In this document: one piece after another, positions 45,725 to 53,886 of the stretch | Numbering within the stretch: the stretch's first letter is position 1 | Layout of the letters: every line of letters begins with the position of its first letter | Assembly: GCA_030693415.1 (NCBI GenBank) | Contig: JAUYAR010000029.1 | Span: 1-61,323 of the forward strand | Direction of reading: 5' to 3' | DNA from: Candidatus Cloacimonadaceae bacterium | GTDB lineage: Bacteria; Cloacimonadota; Cloacimonadia; Cloacimonadales; Cloacimonadaceae | Length of the DNA: 61,323 nt | Program-made: the position numbers and the translations under genes | The notes under the pieces: generated by a model | Told to the model about the DNA's origin: nothing | Database searches by the model: none | What the model saw: only the letters and a program-made list of their open reading frames with translations

Positions 45725-46804
45725 TCAATCAATGATGCCTCCGCCGAGGAGGGTGTTTTCATGATAGATTGCCACAACCTGACCGGGAGTGATGGAAAGC
45801 TGCTCAAGGTTGAAGATCACGCGCACTTTGTTCTTTCCCAAAGGGATGACCGTGCATGGCGCGGGATCGTGTTGCAAACGTATCTTGGCAGAGGCTTTGA
45901 TTTCTGTTTCCGGTGGCGCAATAGAAAGCCAGTTCACGTTGCTTGCGCTCAGTTCTTTCCGGTAAAGGTATTGCTTTGGACCCATGACGACGCGGTTGGC
46001 TTGCGCGTCGATGGAAAGCACATACCAGGGTTCGCTCCGCCCGCTGATTCCAAGGTTGCGTCTTTGTCCGATAGTATAGTGGATCAAGCCCTTGTGCGTT
46101 CCGATCACATTGTTCTGAAGATCCACGATATCGCCTTCGGAAAAGGCGTTTTGCTCAAATAGCACACTATAATCATCCGTTTCGAGAAAGTCCTGGCTTT
46201 CTTTTTTCTCGGTCAGATAGGTAAAACCCTTTCGCTTTGCGAGCTCGCGAATCTCCGCCTTGGTGAGCTCTCCCAAGGGAAAGATCACGTGCGAAAGCTG
46301 CTTTTGAGACAGGAAACAAAGGAAATAGGATTGATCCTTGCCGCTATCCGCTGCGCGATGCAACTGCCAACGCTGCAATGCCTTGTCATAGCTCTTCCGC
46401 ACATAGTGCCCGGTGGCGAAATAGTCGAAATCCAGCCCCATCGCTTTTGCCCTTTCCGGCAGGAAGCCAAATTTCATGCGTTGGTTGCACATCACACAGG
46501 GGTTGGGGGTTTTACCATCCAAGTAGGTATCGCAGAAATAGGAGAGCACGTTTTGGGAGAATTCCTCTTTGAGCTCGATGATATAGTGCTCGATACCCAA
46601 TTCCGCGCAGGCTTTTTTTGCCGCCTCAAGATCATGGATTTCCCCCGGTCCATAGCACCCGCTCTTGATCGATTCCTTGATGTCGATGCTGTCGTCCCAG
46701 ATCGCCATAGTGATACCGATCACCTCATATCCTTGTTCCAGAAGCAGCAGAGCGCTCATGGTGGAATCGATCCCGCCGCTCATGCCAAGCGCCACTTTTT
46801 TCAT
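45725..46804 (-). CDS. mnmA: tRNA-specific 2-thiouridylase MnmA
   Basis: MnmA adenylates and thiolates U34 of Lys, Glu and Gln tRNAs. The PP-loop is MSGGIDSTMSALLLLEQG (near 8-25); the first catalytic Cys is in NPCVMCNQRMKFG (near 101-113); QSYFLCFL, HYTIGQRRNLGI and the C-terminal beta barrel are present. The usual second catalytic Cys is missing: the stretch reads KKESQDFLETDDY where others have SQEICF. It overlaps the next upstream gene by 4 bp. Confidence 0.9.
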   Translation of the reverse strand: MKKVALGMSGGIDSTMSALLLLEQGYEVIGITMAIWDDSIDIKESIKSGCYGPGEIHDLEAAKKACAELGIEHYIIELKEEFSQNVLSYFCDTYLDGKTPNPCVMCNQRMKFGFLPERAKAMGLDFDYFATGHYVRKSYDKALQRWQLHRAADSGKDQSYFLCFLSQKQLSHVIFPLGELTKAEIRELAKRKGFTYLTEKKESQDFLETDDYSVLFEQNAFSEGDIVDLQNNVIGTHKGLIHYTIGQRRNLGISGRSEPWYVLSIDAQANRVVMGPKQYLYRKELSASNVNWLSIAPPETEIKASAKIRLQHDPAPCTVIPLGKNKVRVIFNLEQLSITPGQVVAIYHENTLLGGGIID

Positions 46805-47781
46805 CCGTGCACCTCAAAAAAGCTTTCCAGCCGCAGTAATGTGCGGTTGTCGATTTCCTCGGGTTGATCGCCTTCCAAGGTTAGAAAAGGAAGGTCTATG
46901 TATTTCTTGAGCAGGATGTTATCAATCTGTAGGTGGCAAAAGGACTGCGTGTAGCTGATCACGACGTCGATCTTCCTTTTTTTTAGCTCGGGTATGATGT
47001 CTTTCAGCCGCGCGAATACGCTGTAGGAATATGTATATGCGATGTATTGGTCTACGATGTCCGGCAAGAGATGCGGCATGGAAAACTGGCGCTGCACTTC
47101 GTTGAAGACGACGCCGGAGCCCAGATCGGAGATGGTGTCATAGAGATTTTGGTAGATCGGCGGCACCCCGAGATAGGCAACCCGCAGCTTGAGCTTGAGG
47201 GGATCACGCAAGGCGGCTTCGCGCATAAAAGCATCCAGCTCTTCCTCAAAGCGGTCTGGATCGCCGTTGAAATCGGAGGAATTCACCAACCAAAAGTGGT
47301 TTTCCTTTCCGCTGACGATTCCCTCTCTCCAGGTCCATTCATCAAGGCATACGAGCTTGGCGCGGATTTCATCAAGGCGGCGTTTTTGCTTTAATGTTTC
47401 TTCACGGCTCACCCCAAAATGCCGTTCCAGACGCGCGATTTCGGCATTCATCTGTTCTTGCGAGCGCTCCGGAGGAAAGGAGAAATGCCGGATCGGCATA
47501 CCTTCCTCGCCAAGCATTTCAACCAGAGACTGCCCGTTTGAACAATCCCCTTGCACGATCCCGATCACTTCATCGAGATTGGCGGCAAGCGCGGCGGCAT
47601 AATTTCCCTTGATCCATGAGCAAATCGTGCGTGGAAATCCTTTCAGTTCGGCATGATGGATGTGCTTCGCCGAATCACCTGTGAGAAAGATGTTGTTTAG
47701 ATCGATGGGAATGTGCCCCGCGGCAAAGACCACTTCCACGGGAAATGAGGTGGTGAATCCGACGCGGCGTTTAGTCTTCAT
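46801..47781 (-). CDS. 2-hydroxyacyl-CoA dehydratase D-component family protein
   Basis: 326 aa resembling the HgdB/HgdC subunits, which hold a [4Fe-4S] cluster. Seen: RVGFTTSFPVEVVFAAGHIPIDLNN near the N-terminus, Cys in GFPRTICSWIKGNYAAAL and IVQGDCSNGQSL, and the C-terminal TQSFCHLQIDN and LPFLTLEGDQPEEIDNRTLLRLESFFE, equal to the family's LVLEGD ... Q-R-EAF end. No partner subunit or activator ATPase is encoded nearby. It may be a non-dehydratase family member. It overlaps both neighbours. Confidence 0.75.
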   Translation of the reverse strand: MKTKRRVGFTTSFPVEVVFAAGHIPIDLNNIFLTGDSAKHIHHAELKGFPRTICSWIKGNYAAALAANLDEVIGIVQGDCSNGQSLVEMLGEEGMPIRHFSFPPERSQEQMNAEIARLERHFGVSREETLKQKRRLDEIRAKLVCLDEWTWREGIVSGKENHFWLVNSSDFNGDPDRFEEELDAFMREAALRDPLKLKLRVAYLGVPPIYQNLYDTISDLGSGVVFNEVQRQFSMPHLLPDIVDQYIAYTYSYSVFARLKDIIPELKKRKIDVVISYTQSFCHLQIDNILLKKYIDLPFLTLEGDQPEEIDNRTLLRLESFFEVHG

Positions 47782-49690
47782 AACTCATACTCAAATATTG
47801 GTCTTCCAGATCAAGTATATGGCTTCGCGCTTCACGGATTTCCTCCTCCAGACGCTGCATCGCTTCACGCAGAGAAGGCAGGCTGCTTTCGTCCGCATAG
47901 GTCTGGGGCGAGGAAAGCCTTTCGTGGATTCGGTTCAGATCCAGATTAAGCCCTTCGAGCAGGCTGCTTTGCGCTTCGATGTTTTTGTGGATTTGTTCCA
48001 AATGCCAGGGGTTGATCTTGCGTTTTTTCTCCCGCGGGGTTGGGGATTTTTTTATGACCTCCGCAGCGGCAAAGGCAAGTCCGATGGCGGCTTGCGCGTC
48101 CGTGTCAGGTTGTTCGACGCTTGTATAGATGTTTCTGCCGTTGGCTTTTTTGCAGAAGACCCAAAACTTATCGGCAAGTTCACAGAGGAAATAGCGATCG
48201 TGAGAGACGAAGATGATCGTGCCCCGATATGCCTTGAGCGCGTCTAATAGGGAATCCGCCATACCGATATCCAGATGATTGGTGGGCTCGTCCATGATCA
48301 AAAGATTGGGATTTTGGTGGATCAGCACGCAAAGATATAGACGGGATTTTTCGCCGCCGCTGAGAACAGCTACTCTTTTTTCCACGTCGTCTCCGGTGAA
48401 TCCAAACCGCGCCAACCATGATAGCACATAGCCGCGCGTGGCGTCCGGAACGATCTGCCAGAGCGTTTCCATCACCGTCAGGCTCTCCTCAAGGGAGACC
48501 TGATGTTGGTCAAAATAGCCGATCGACAGGCTGGCTCCGGTTTTGAACAGACCTTTTGAGATATCGTGTTCGCCCAATAGAATCTTCAAAAGCGTGGTTT
48601 TGCCGCAGCCATTGGGACCGAGGATGCAAATCCTGTCCTGAAAGTGGGCGCGGATATTGACTTCCCGGGCGAGTTCGATCCCGCCCGGAATACCAAATGA
48701 GACATCCTGCAATGTATAAACGTCGTTTCCGCTACGGGAAGAACTGTTCAATGGCAGGCGCAAACGCTTTTCGCTACCAGGTTTTTGCACGATCTCGATG
48801 CGCTGCAGCATCTTGAGCCTGGATTTTGCCTGATTGGTCTTCTGCCCGGCGATGTTTTTTTGGATGAAGGCGCGGGTCTCTTCCAGAAACTTCTGCTGGC
48901 GTTCATATTGACGTTCCATGCTCATCCTGGCAATCTCGTCAGCGGCTTTGAACGAGCTGTAGTTTCCCTTGGTGATGGCAAGTCCGGCATCGCGAAGGAG
49001 ATAGATGGAGCTGACGGTATTATCCAGAAAACGCCGGTCGTGAGAGACGATCAGATAGGGTTTGTCCTGTTTGAGCAGATAGTTTTCCAGCCAGGTGATC
49101 ATCGCGATATCCAGATGATTGGTGGGCTCATCCAGGATCAATACGTCGTGCGGCATCAAAAGCATGGAGGCGAGGCAGATCCTGGTTTGCTCTCCGCCGC
49201 TAAACAAGCCCAAAGGCTTTTCAAGGTTTCCGATGCCGATACCAAGGGACTCAAGCACATACTTGATCTCGTTGTCCCATTCGAAACCGCCCAGAGCGGT
49301 GAAACGTTCCACCGCCTCCGCCAGTTTTTGTTCGGTGGAAAGATCAAGATTGAGCCGGTTGGACAGCGTGGTGATCTGCTTTTCCAGATTACCGATCTCC
49401 GGGCGGCTGGTTTTGATATAGTCCACCAGGCGCAGCTCCCCCTCCAGTTGCATATTCTGGGGCAGATAGGCAACCCGGCAAGTTTTGGCACGCAGCACCT
49501 TTCCTTCAGTGGGTTGAAGCAAGCCAAGCATCAGGCGGATCAGAGTGCTTTTCCCGCTTCCGTTGGCGCCGATCAGTCCAATGCGACTGTTGCGTTCCAC
49601 GGTGCAGGAAATGTTCCGCAAAATGTAGTTCCCCCCAAATTCCAGAGAAAGATCGATGACCTGTATCAAGCTCATATTTTTTTTCTTCAT
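47771..49690 (-). CDS. ABC-F family ATPase
   Basis: 639 aa, two ABC modules and no membrane segments. Module 1: GANGSGKST (near 42-50), LFSGGEQTRICLA, VLILDEPTNHLD. Module 2: GPNGCGKTTLLKIL (near 360), VLSGGEKSRLYLC, LLIMDEPTNHLD. The linker between them is helical and basic (near 255-310), and a C-terminal coiled coil (about 565-635) follows, as in the Uup and YheS groups. These proteins act on ribosomes. ATG 49675 is an alternative start. Confidence 0.92.
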   Translation of the reverse strand: MKKKNMSLIQVIDLSLEFGGNYILRNISCTVERNSRIGLIGANGSGKSTLIRLMLGLLQPTEGKVLRAKTCRVAYLPQNMQLEGELRLVDYIKTSRPEIGNLEKQITTLSNRLNLDLSTEQKLAEAVERFTALGGFEWDNEIKYVLESLGIGIGNLEKPLGLFSGGEQTRICLASMLLMPHDVLILDEPTNHLDIAMITWLENYLLKQDKPYLIVSHDRRFLDNTVSSIYLLRDAGLAITKGNYSSFKAADEIARMSMERQYERQQKFLEETRAFIQKNIAGQKTNQAKSRLKMLQRIEIVQKPGSEKRLRLPLNSSSRSGNDVYTLQDVSFGIPGGIELAREVNIRAHFQDRICILGPNGCGKTTLLKILLGEHDISKGLFKTGASLSIGYFDQHQVSLEESLTVMETLWQIVPDATRGYVLSWLARFGFTGDDVEKRVAVLSGGEKSRLYLCVLIHQNPNLLIMDEPTNHLDIGMADSLLDALKAYRGTIIFVSHDRYFLCELADKFWVFCKKANGRNIYTSVEQPDTDAQAAIGLAFAAAEVIKKSPTPREKKRKINPWHLEQIHKNIEAQSSLLEGLNLDLNRIHERLSSPQTYADESSLPSLREAMQRLEEEIREARSHILDLEDQYLSMSYED

Positions 49691-49844
49691 TCGCCTGATG
49701 GATACGGATTTGAAACCGCGCCGGCAGGCAAAACCAGTCCTCTATTTTGAATCTGGAAGTCATTTTATTCCAAGCCCTCTAATGTCAAATACAAATTTTC
49801 CTTGTCAAAATAGCGCCCTCCAATTTCCGTGAACTCTACCGGCT

Positions 49845-49922
49845 CGGGATGTAGCGCAGTCCGGCTAGCGTACTTGAATGGGGTTCAAGTGGTCGCAGGT
49901 TCAAATCCTGTCATCCCGACCA
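49845..49922 (+). tRNA. tRNA-Pro (GGG)
   Basis: Acceptor stem CGGGATG pairs with CATCCCG, and the gene encodes the 3' ACCA. The anticodon stem CTTGA/TCAAG encloses ATGGGGT, giving anticodon GGG for the codon CCC. The T arm is GCAGG-TTCAAAT-CCTGT. A T-rich run (TTTTTTTTT) follows at once. It is divergent from the ABC-F operon. Confidence 0.95.
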
Positions 49923-50075
49923 GTTTTTTTTTGAGCGGAAAATCAAAGGGTATTTTTGCAAAACAGAAAGGCACAGAGCTTGCCGGCATTGGGTTTGGGC
50001 ACCATTATCAGATCTCCACATGCACTATTTGTATGAGTCCATTTCTCTTTTTTCCACGATCCTTGATCGATATCC

Positions 50076-50138
50076 TCCTGTCATCCACCTGTCATCCTCC
50101 TGTCTTTATGACAAGAGGATGACAGGTGGATGACAGGA
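50076..50138. repeat. long nested hairpin (CCTGTCATC type)
   Basis: A 29-nt arm built of CCTGTCATC-like units pairs with 50110-50138 at 28 of 29 positions around the loop TTTAT. It differs in sequence from the CATTACGGA hairpins but has the same design. The rest of 49923-50219 has no gene. Confidence 0.9.
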
Positions 50139-50219
50139 AGTATGCATGAGGCTATTGGGAAAGATGCGGTTTTTTGGTCAAGGTATTGAATGCGTTAGAA
50201 TACACGGAAAAGAAGCTGT

Positions 50220-51236
50220 CTATCCTTTGCCCAGATACTGTCTGATGGTGCCCAGATGCAAGTAGGAGAGAGCTCTGGAGCTGACGGTGTAGCAGGTGTT
50301 CCAACAGCCCTGACAGCTCTGAAAGTCCTCTTGTTGCGCTTTCCAGTCTCCGGCCCGAAAGATGTCCTCGATGTCGCTTGTGATCAGGTTTCCGATGGCA
50401 TTGGGCATGCAGGTGTGGATGTCACCTTTTTCGTGGATGAAAAACTTGCTGCCAAAGGTGGGTGAGATCAGATAGGGGCATTGCTTGTTCATCGCTCCGT
50501 GCTGCAGCTTTTCCAGGCCGTCAAAATACCAGAGCGGAGTCTTGAGGTTTTTCGCTTTGCGGATCAAGGCGATCGCGTTCAGGATTTGGTCCTTGTCCTT
50601 GATCTTCAGGATGTCTTCCTCACGGTGATTTGCCGAGCCCCAACGGTAGAGATCGATGTTTATGTTCCAATCCAGCTCTTCCAATCGCGCTATGATGCGA
50701 GGCAATTGATCGATGTTCAAAGCGCTGACCACGACGGTGGCGGTGGGTTTCTTTTGATAGGCTCCGCTTTTGCGCAGTTCATTGATCATCAGCATGGCGC
50801 GTTCGACGGTTCGCTGCACTTTGGAAGCGCCACGAAGCTTGTCCGCGACCTCTGCGAAGCCATCATAGGAAGTGTGGATGCCCACGTGATATTTGATCGC
50901 CAAACCGATCACCTTGTCCTGCAAGGCGTCGGAATAATAGAGGTTGGTCAGCAGGTTCACCGATCTGAAGTTCGCCGCTTCCGCGATCTGAAAGATCCGT
51001 TCGAGCTGAGGATGCAGAGCAGGCTCGCCACCGGTGAGGGAAAGAACCCTCGTGCCATATTTGCGGAGCCGGGCAGTGATCACGCCAAAGGTTTCGGGAT
51101 CCATGAAAGAGCCGTCGGATTGGCTGGGAATGCTGCATTGCAGACAGTTTTGGGAGCAAAGCGAACATATCCGGATCGAGCAGAAAAACATCGATGGTCT
51201 GCGCAGAAAAAACTTCTTGAGGTGCGTTACCGCCAT
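50220..51236 (-). CDS. radical SAM protein with C-terminal Cys-rich region
   Basis: The 4Fe-4S/SAM motif is CSQNCLQC (CxxxCxxC) near residues 28-35, followed by LSLTGGEPALHP, the glycine-rich SAM site. A SPASM-like C-terminal part has CMPN and CQGCWNTCY near 275-310, which could hold an auxiliary cluster. ATG 51236 with AGGATG upstream is chosen over a GTG at 51272. It resembles peptide- or heme-type maturases, but no small substrate gene is visible next to it. Confidence 0.85.
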   Translation of the reverse strand: MAVTHLKKFFLRRPSMFFCSIRICSLCSQNCLQCSIPSQSDGSFMDPETFGVITARLRKYGTRVLSLTGGEPALHPQLERIFQIAEAANFRSVNLLTNLYYSDALQDKVIGLAIKYHVGIHTSYDGFAEVADKLRGASKVQRTVERAMLMINELRKSGAYQKKPTATVVVSALNIDQLPRIIARLEELDWNINIDLYRWGSANHREEDILKIKDKDQILNAIALIRKAKNLKTPLWYFDGLEKLQHGAMNKQCPYLISPTFGSKFFIHEKGDIHTCMPNAIGNLITSDIEDIFRAGDWKAQQEDFQSCQGCWNTCYTVSSRALSYLHLGTIRQYLGKG

Positions 51237-51497
51237 GATACATCCTATCGGGGTATTTTGTATTTGCTGCACTGACTTCTGGGTGGGGAAGATGGCATTG
51301 CAGCTCTGCCAGCTTTCCTTTATGTGCTGTTTTGCATCTCAAAACCGCCCTGCAAATCGGTCAAGTTATTTGTGTAATATTTTCCTGATACGGTAAGGGG
51401 TGTGGATGTTTTGATCAGTTTTCACATGAATCCCGGCTTGACAATATTCCCCTCGCGGATAGGATTGTCTCAGCAAAGATTTTCCTAAGGAGACAAG

Positions 51498-52058
51498 ATG
51501 AAGACAATGATACTGCTGAGCCTTTTACTCATGATCTTCGGCGCGGCGCTTTATGCCGAAGCCACCGAAGAGATCAAGCTTGACGATCCCCGCGAAGAGA
51601 AACTGGAAGCCTTTCATGTGATCGGTCTGCAAATCAAGGATTCCATGGAATCAGAGGAAATGATGAAGCTTTGGATGGATTATTTCGAGGTTCGTGATCT
51701 GATCCCGGATCGCTATCCGGAGGCTGATTATGGCGTCACCTATTTCACCGAGGACTTTGATCCCCAGACCTGGAAAGGTTTCTACTACCTCGTCGGCTCG
51801 CAGGTCAAATCCCTCGAAAAGATCCCCGAACCCCTCGTCGGACACACCGTCCCCGGTGGATTATACCTCGTTTTTGAACACCTTGGCTCGGTCGCAAGCA
51901 TCGGCAAAAGCTATGATTACATATTCTCGATGTATTTCATGGATAGCAAATATCAACCCCTTATGCAGGAAGTTTTCGAACGCTATGGCGAGCGCTTTAA
52001 ACACGGAAACGACAAATCCGTCCTGGAAATCTGGGTACCGGTCAAGAGAAAAGGCTAA
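51498..52058 (+). CDS. exported GyrI-like/effector-binding domain protein
   Basis: 186 aa. A signal peptide (about 1-20, ending ALYA) is followed by an AraC-effector/GyrI-like fold: AFHVIGLQIKDSM, the central PGGLYLVFEHLGSV and YDYIFSMYFMDSKYQ, then FERYGERF and LEIWVPVKR, the usual end of the domain. Members bind small molecules or gyrase in the cytoplasm; export is unusual. AAGGAGA lies 6 bp upstream. It stands alone; 51237-51497 upstream holds only its leader. Confidence 0.75.
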   Translation: MKTMILLSLLLMIFGAALYAEATEEIKLDDPREEKLEAFHVIGLQIKDSMESEEMMKLWMDYFEVRDLIPDRYPEADYGVTYFTEDFDPQTWKGFYYLVGSQVKSLEKIPEPLVGHTVPGGLYLVFEHLGSVASIGKSYDYIFSMYFMDSKYQPLMQEVFERYGERFKHGNDKSVLEIWVPVKRKG

Positions 52059-52175
52059 TTACAGTCTGGGATCATTCACTGATCACTCATCTTTTCAGAC
52101 AGAATGCTAAAGCCCCAACCGTTTAGGAATAAACGCGCCGATCGGCAAGAGCCTTTCTAACCCACGGATAATCGG

Positions 52176-53489
52176 CTATATCGCAGAGAAATTGTCGTTT
52201 AGCTCTCTCATCATTGCTTTGCGGTTTTTGTATTGTAGCTTGTAGAAATCGCGAATAGCGATTACTTTCGGTTTTCCGCCTTCGATTTCCAGCATTTGTT
52301 TCATGCAGCGGGTGATCCTTGGATATGCATTGGTATCAGCCACTTGGGATATTTTTTGCAGAAGCGCTTCAAAGAGTTGTAAAATCTCGCATGGAAAATC
52401 ACCTGCAAGATGGGCAGCATATTTTTCCAGAAGATCTCCTCCGATCTGCATTTCTTGAATCAATTCCAGCAGGGCTTGGTTCATGTTATCGTGTTTGTAA
52501 ATCATGGCTAATTTTTCAACTTGCGAAGAGCTTTTTACTGATTGGATGCGGGCGATGGTTCGATCCCGGAATTTGGCTCTATGCTCTTCCGGATACAGTG
52601 ATTCGAGCTTGATGTATCTATCCAGACTGAAGTATTCGGTCCAAAATATCTCTTCCAACCATTTTCTTTGCTCGGGTATGTTTTCCGTCTGCTCGGCTAT
52701 TTTCAGCAACAAGGCATGATATGAATTTATGTAGCGTGCTCTTTTCTCGGATATTGCATTTTGAATGCCCTGCAAGCAGAGCTCATTAGCTTCAGCATAG
52801 TTCTTTCCCTCGATCAGGGTGGAAATCAGTTTTTCTCTGATATTGTGATATTGTAGGTTTTCCTTCATTACTTGCATAGCGACTTCGGGGCGCCCGAGTT
52901 GCTTATACATATTGATCTTGCATCCGATAAGCCGTGCAACCATCCATTCCCGCTCAGTGTGTGCATCATGATGATCGATACACTTATCCAGTATTGTTAG
53001 AAATGATTCTTCCTGATTGATATTTGTAACCGCGTAAGCCATCAGACACAAGATGCTATTGTGTACATCGCTGCCCAGAAAACCAGGTTGCGTGCTGATG
53101 TCGTAGAGAAATTCAAATATATCGCTTTTGATCTGCGGCTTGCAGGATTCCCAAATGTCACCGATCGAATCGGTGATTTGTTCGGTGAGATGGGTAGTTT
53201 CCCCTTGATAATCAGGAAGATCATGGATGGAAACAAGGACTTCGCGCAGCATAACACTACAAATATCCCATGCCTCCTGGTGATTATCGTCCCGGACAAA
53301 CTTTCTTGCCTGATCCAACAGGTCATGAAGCTCCAAATATACATCATCCGGGTCGTGATAATAGTCTCCATTGTCATAATCCCTGGCAGAATCCAAGGCA
53401 TCGGTGACGAATAGATAGTAATCGTCCTTGTTATCCATGTTCCTCTCGGCAAAGTGCTTGTTAAACAATTTTTTAAGCTCCATCATCAT
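52176..53489 (-). CDS. helical-repeat protein, probable partner or second half of the SWIM protein
   Basis: About 437 aa, nearly all helical, with TPR-like pairs and many acidic residues (DSARDYDNGDYYHDPDDVY near 35-53). It resembles the C-terminal part of long SWIM zinc-finger proteins. The start ATG 53489 (MMMELKKLF) lies 17 bp inside the end of the SWIM gene and has no ribosome site, so coupling or a frameshift is likely. It ends NFSAI. No function is known. Confidence 0.6.
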   Translation of the reverse strand: MMMELKKLFNKHFAERNMDNKDDYYLFVTDALDSARDYDNGDYYHDPDDVYLELHDLLDQARKFVRDDNHQEAWDICSVMLREVLVSIHDLPDYQGETTHLTEQITDSIGDIWESCKPQIKSDIFEFLYDISTQPGFLGSDVHNSILCLMAYAVTNINQEESFLTILDKCIDHHDAHTEREWMVARLIGCKINMYKQLGRPEVAMQVMKENLQYHNIREKLISTLIEGKNYAEANELCLQGIQNAISEKRARYINSYHALLLKIAEQTENIPEQRKWLEEIFWTEYFSLDRYIKLESLYPEEHRAKFRDRTIARIQSVKSSSQVEKLAMIYKHDNMNQALLELIQEMQIGGDLLEKYAAHLAGDFPCEILQLFEALLQKISQVADTNAYPRITRCMKQMLEIEGGKPKVIAIRDFYKLQYKNRKAMMRELNDNFSAI

Positions 53490-53886
53490 GGGCAAAGAGA
53501 TACTGGGCAAAGCTTTGCCATTCCGCGACACTAAGCTTTACCATTAGTTCTTTTGCCGGCTGACTTTTTTGGCTGGCATCGATTGCGCTATCGCAATTCG
53601 AGCTAATTACTGGGGCTTTGACAAGGATATCTTTCAGCATGATTGCCACAGCCGCGGTATGCTTGCAAACATCTCCCATATCAAAGGGACAAGAGCAATG
53701 CCACCTGATGATATCTTCATCCTTAAGCCAGATTTGAACCTTGTATTTATCAGTTCCCCTTACAAAGGCAACCCACTCACCGGGAGCGGCTTCGGAGAGC
53801 TTTTGGGTCAAACCGGATACTATGTAATCTTTGGCTCTGTCCAGAATAACAACCGGGATTTGCTCGATAAAATCCAGTATTTTCAT
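53473..53886 (-). CDS. SWIM zinc-finger protein
   Basis: 137 aa. The SWIM finger CxCx(n)CxH is WHCSCPFDMGDVCKHTAAV (near 62-80), preceded by the typical VRGTDKYKVQIWLKDEDI strands. SWIM domains bind DNA or protein. Homologues are usually longer, with helical repeats fused behind; here those lie in the next, overlapping frame. Confidence 0.8.
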   Translation of the reverse strand: MKILDFIEQIPVVILDRAKDYIVSGLTQKLSEAAPGEWVAFVRGTDKYKVQIWLKDEDIIRWHCSCPFDMGDVCKHTAAVAIMLKDILVKAPVISSNCDSAIDASQKSQPAKELMVKLSVAEWQSFAQYLFAHDDGA

